Shown: positions 63,930 through 64,000 of the stretch, piece after piece
How the letters are laid out: each line of letters starts with the position of its first letter
Position numbering within the stretch: position 1 is the stretch's first letter
From: Rhizobium sp. CIAT894
GTDB lineage: Bacteria > Pseudomonadota > Alphaproteobacteria > Rhizobiales > Rhizobiaceae
Reading direction: 5' to 3'
Assembly (NCBI RefSeq): GCF_000172795.2
Contig: NZ_CP020947.1
Coordinates: 127,001 to 191,000, forward strand
Length of the DNA stretch: 64,000 nucleotides
Notes under the pieces: generated by a model
What the model was told of the DNA's origin: nothing
The model's database searches: none
Seen by the model: only the letters and a program-made list of their open reading frames with translations
Translations under genes and position numbers: made by a program

Positions 63930-64000
63930 TTGCGCAGAGGGAAATCGCTGGCAGATGAACCGGAAGGGGTTCAGAAACGCGGACGTTTGCCACCATTATC
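63930..64000 (+). CDS. 5' fragment of a divergent gene, possibly a regulator
   Basis: A frame from TTG 63930, with GAGGGA nearby upstream, is open to the window edge and reads LRRGKSLADEPEGVQKRGRL, then PPLS. The basic, polar N-terminus is compatible with a helix-turn-helix regulator, and its location divergent from the importer fits, but 23 residues are too few to identify it. Confidence 0.3.
   Translation, partial: MRRGKSLADEPEGVQKRGRLPPL

Overview
The window is a chromosomal segment of an alphaproteobacterium of the order Rhizobiales, most likely Rhizobium of the etli/leguminosarum group. The basis is high GC content, an Irr-type Fur regulator next to fabA-fabB, a Rhizobiales-style fused YlxR/L7Ae protein in the nusA-infB operon, a CycM-like membrane cytochrome c, a candidate alpha-r7 small RNA between a marR gene and polA, and several copies of a rhizobial palindromic repeat. 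The content is mainly housekeeping. There is one insertion sequence and no prophage, CRISPR array, rRNA or recognisable tRNA.

Layout. 1-2.4 kb: end of a membrane protein gene, a YdcF protein, a small secreted protein and a TRIC-type channel. 2.4-5.8 kb: irr divergent from the unsaturated fatty acid cluster fabA-fabB-fabI. 5.9-7.5 kb: a hicAB toxin-antitoxin pair and an RsmC-like methyltransferase. 7.6-18.8 kb: the translation/transcription block on the minus strand, rimP-nusA-ylxR-infB-rbfA-truB-(alpha/beta hydrolase)-rpsO-pnp. 19-21.1 kb: an MFS exporter and a frameshifted GNAT gene. 21.2-23.8 kb: a lytic transglycosylase whose upstream repeat carries a 1,165-bp ISAs1-family element with a 10-bp target duplication. 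23.8-27.5 kb: recR, MOSC, ybaB, dnaX and the SRP RNA gene. 27.5-30.5 kb: HIT, nudC and a WYL regulator with two matching operator-like sites flanking a small ORF and a VOC gene. 30.5-34 kb: pheA, kdsB, cytochrome c, an auxin-efflux-type carrier. 34.4-39.6 kb: a PfkB kinase, an SH3 protein, a 2-hydroxyacid dehydrogenase, GNAT, a MoeB-like protein and recF. 40-47 kb: an Xre regulator, dnaJ, dnaK with a heat-shock promoter, and PBP1A. 47-50 kb: candidate small RNAs, an SH3 protein with an Arg/Asp-rich tail, and an M20 dipeptidase. 50-59 kb: an MHYT-PAS-GGDEF-EAL protein, MarR, alpha-r7, polA and an FtsK-type translocase without membrane segments. 59-64 kb: a spermidine/putrescine-type ABC importer operon with a divergent gene beginning at the right edge.

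The less expected material lies between genes: two loci sharing 19 identical bases ahead of strong terminators, a predicted small RNA with two hairpins showing the same C-rich loop sequence, the WYL operator pair, two CtrA-like boxes, and palindromic repeats that supply the stop codons of kdsB and polA. All assignments come from reading the sequence; no database search was run.
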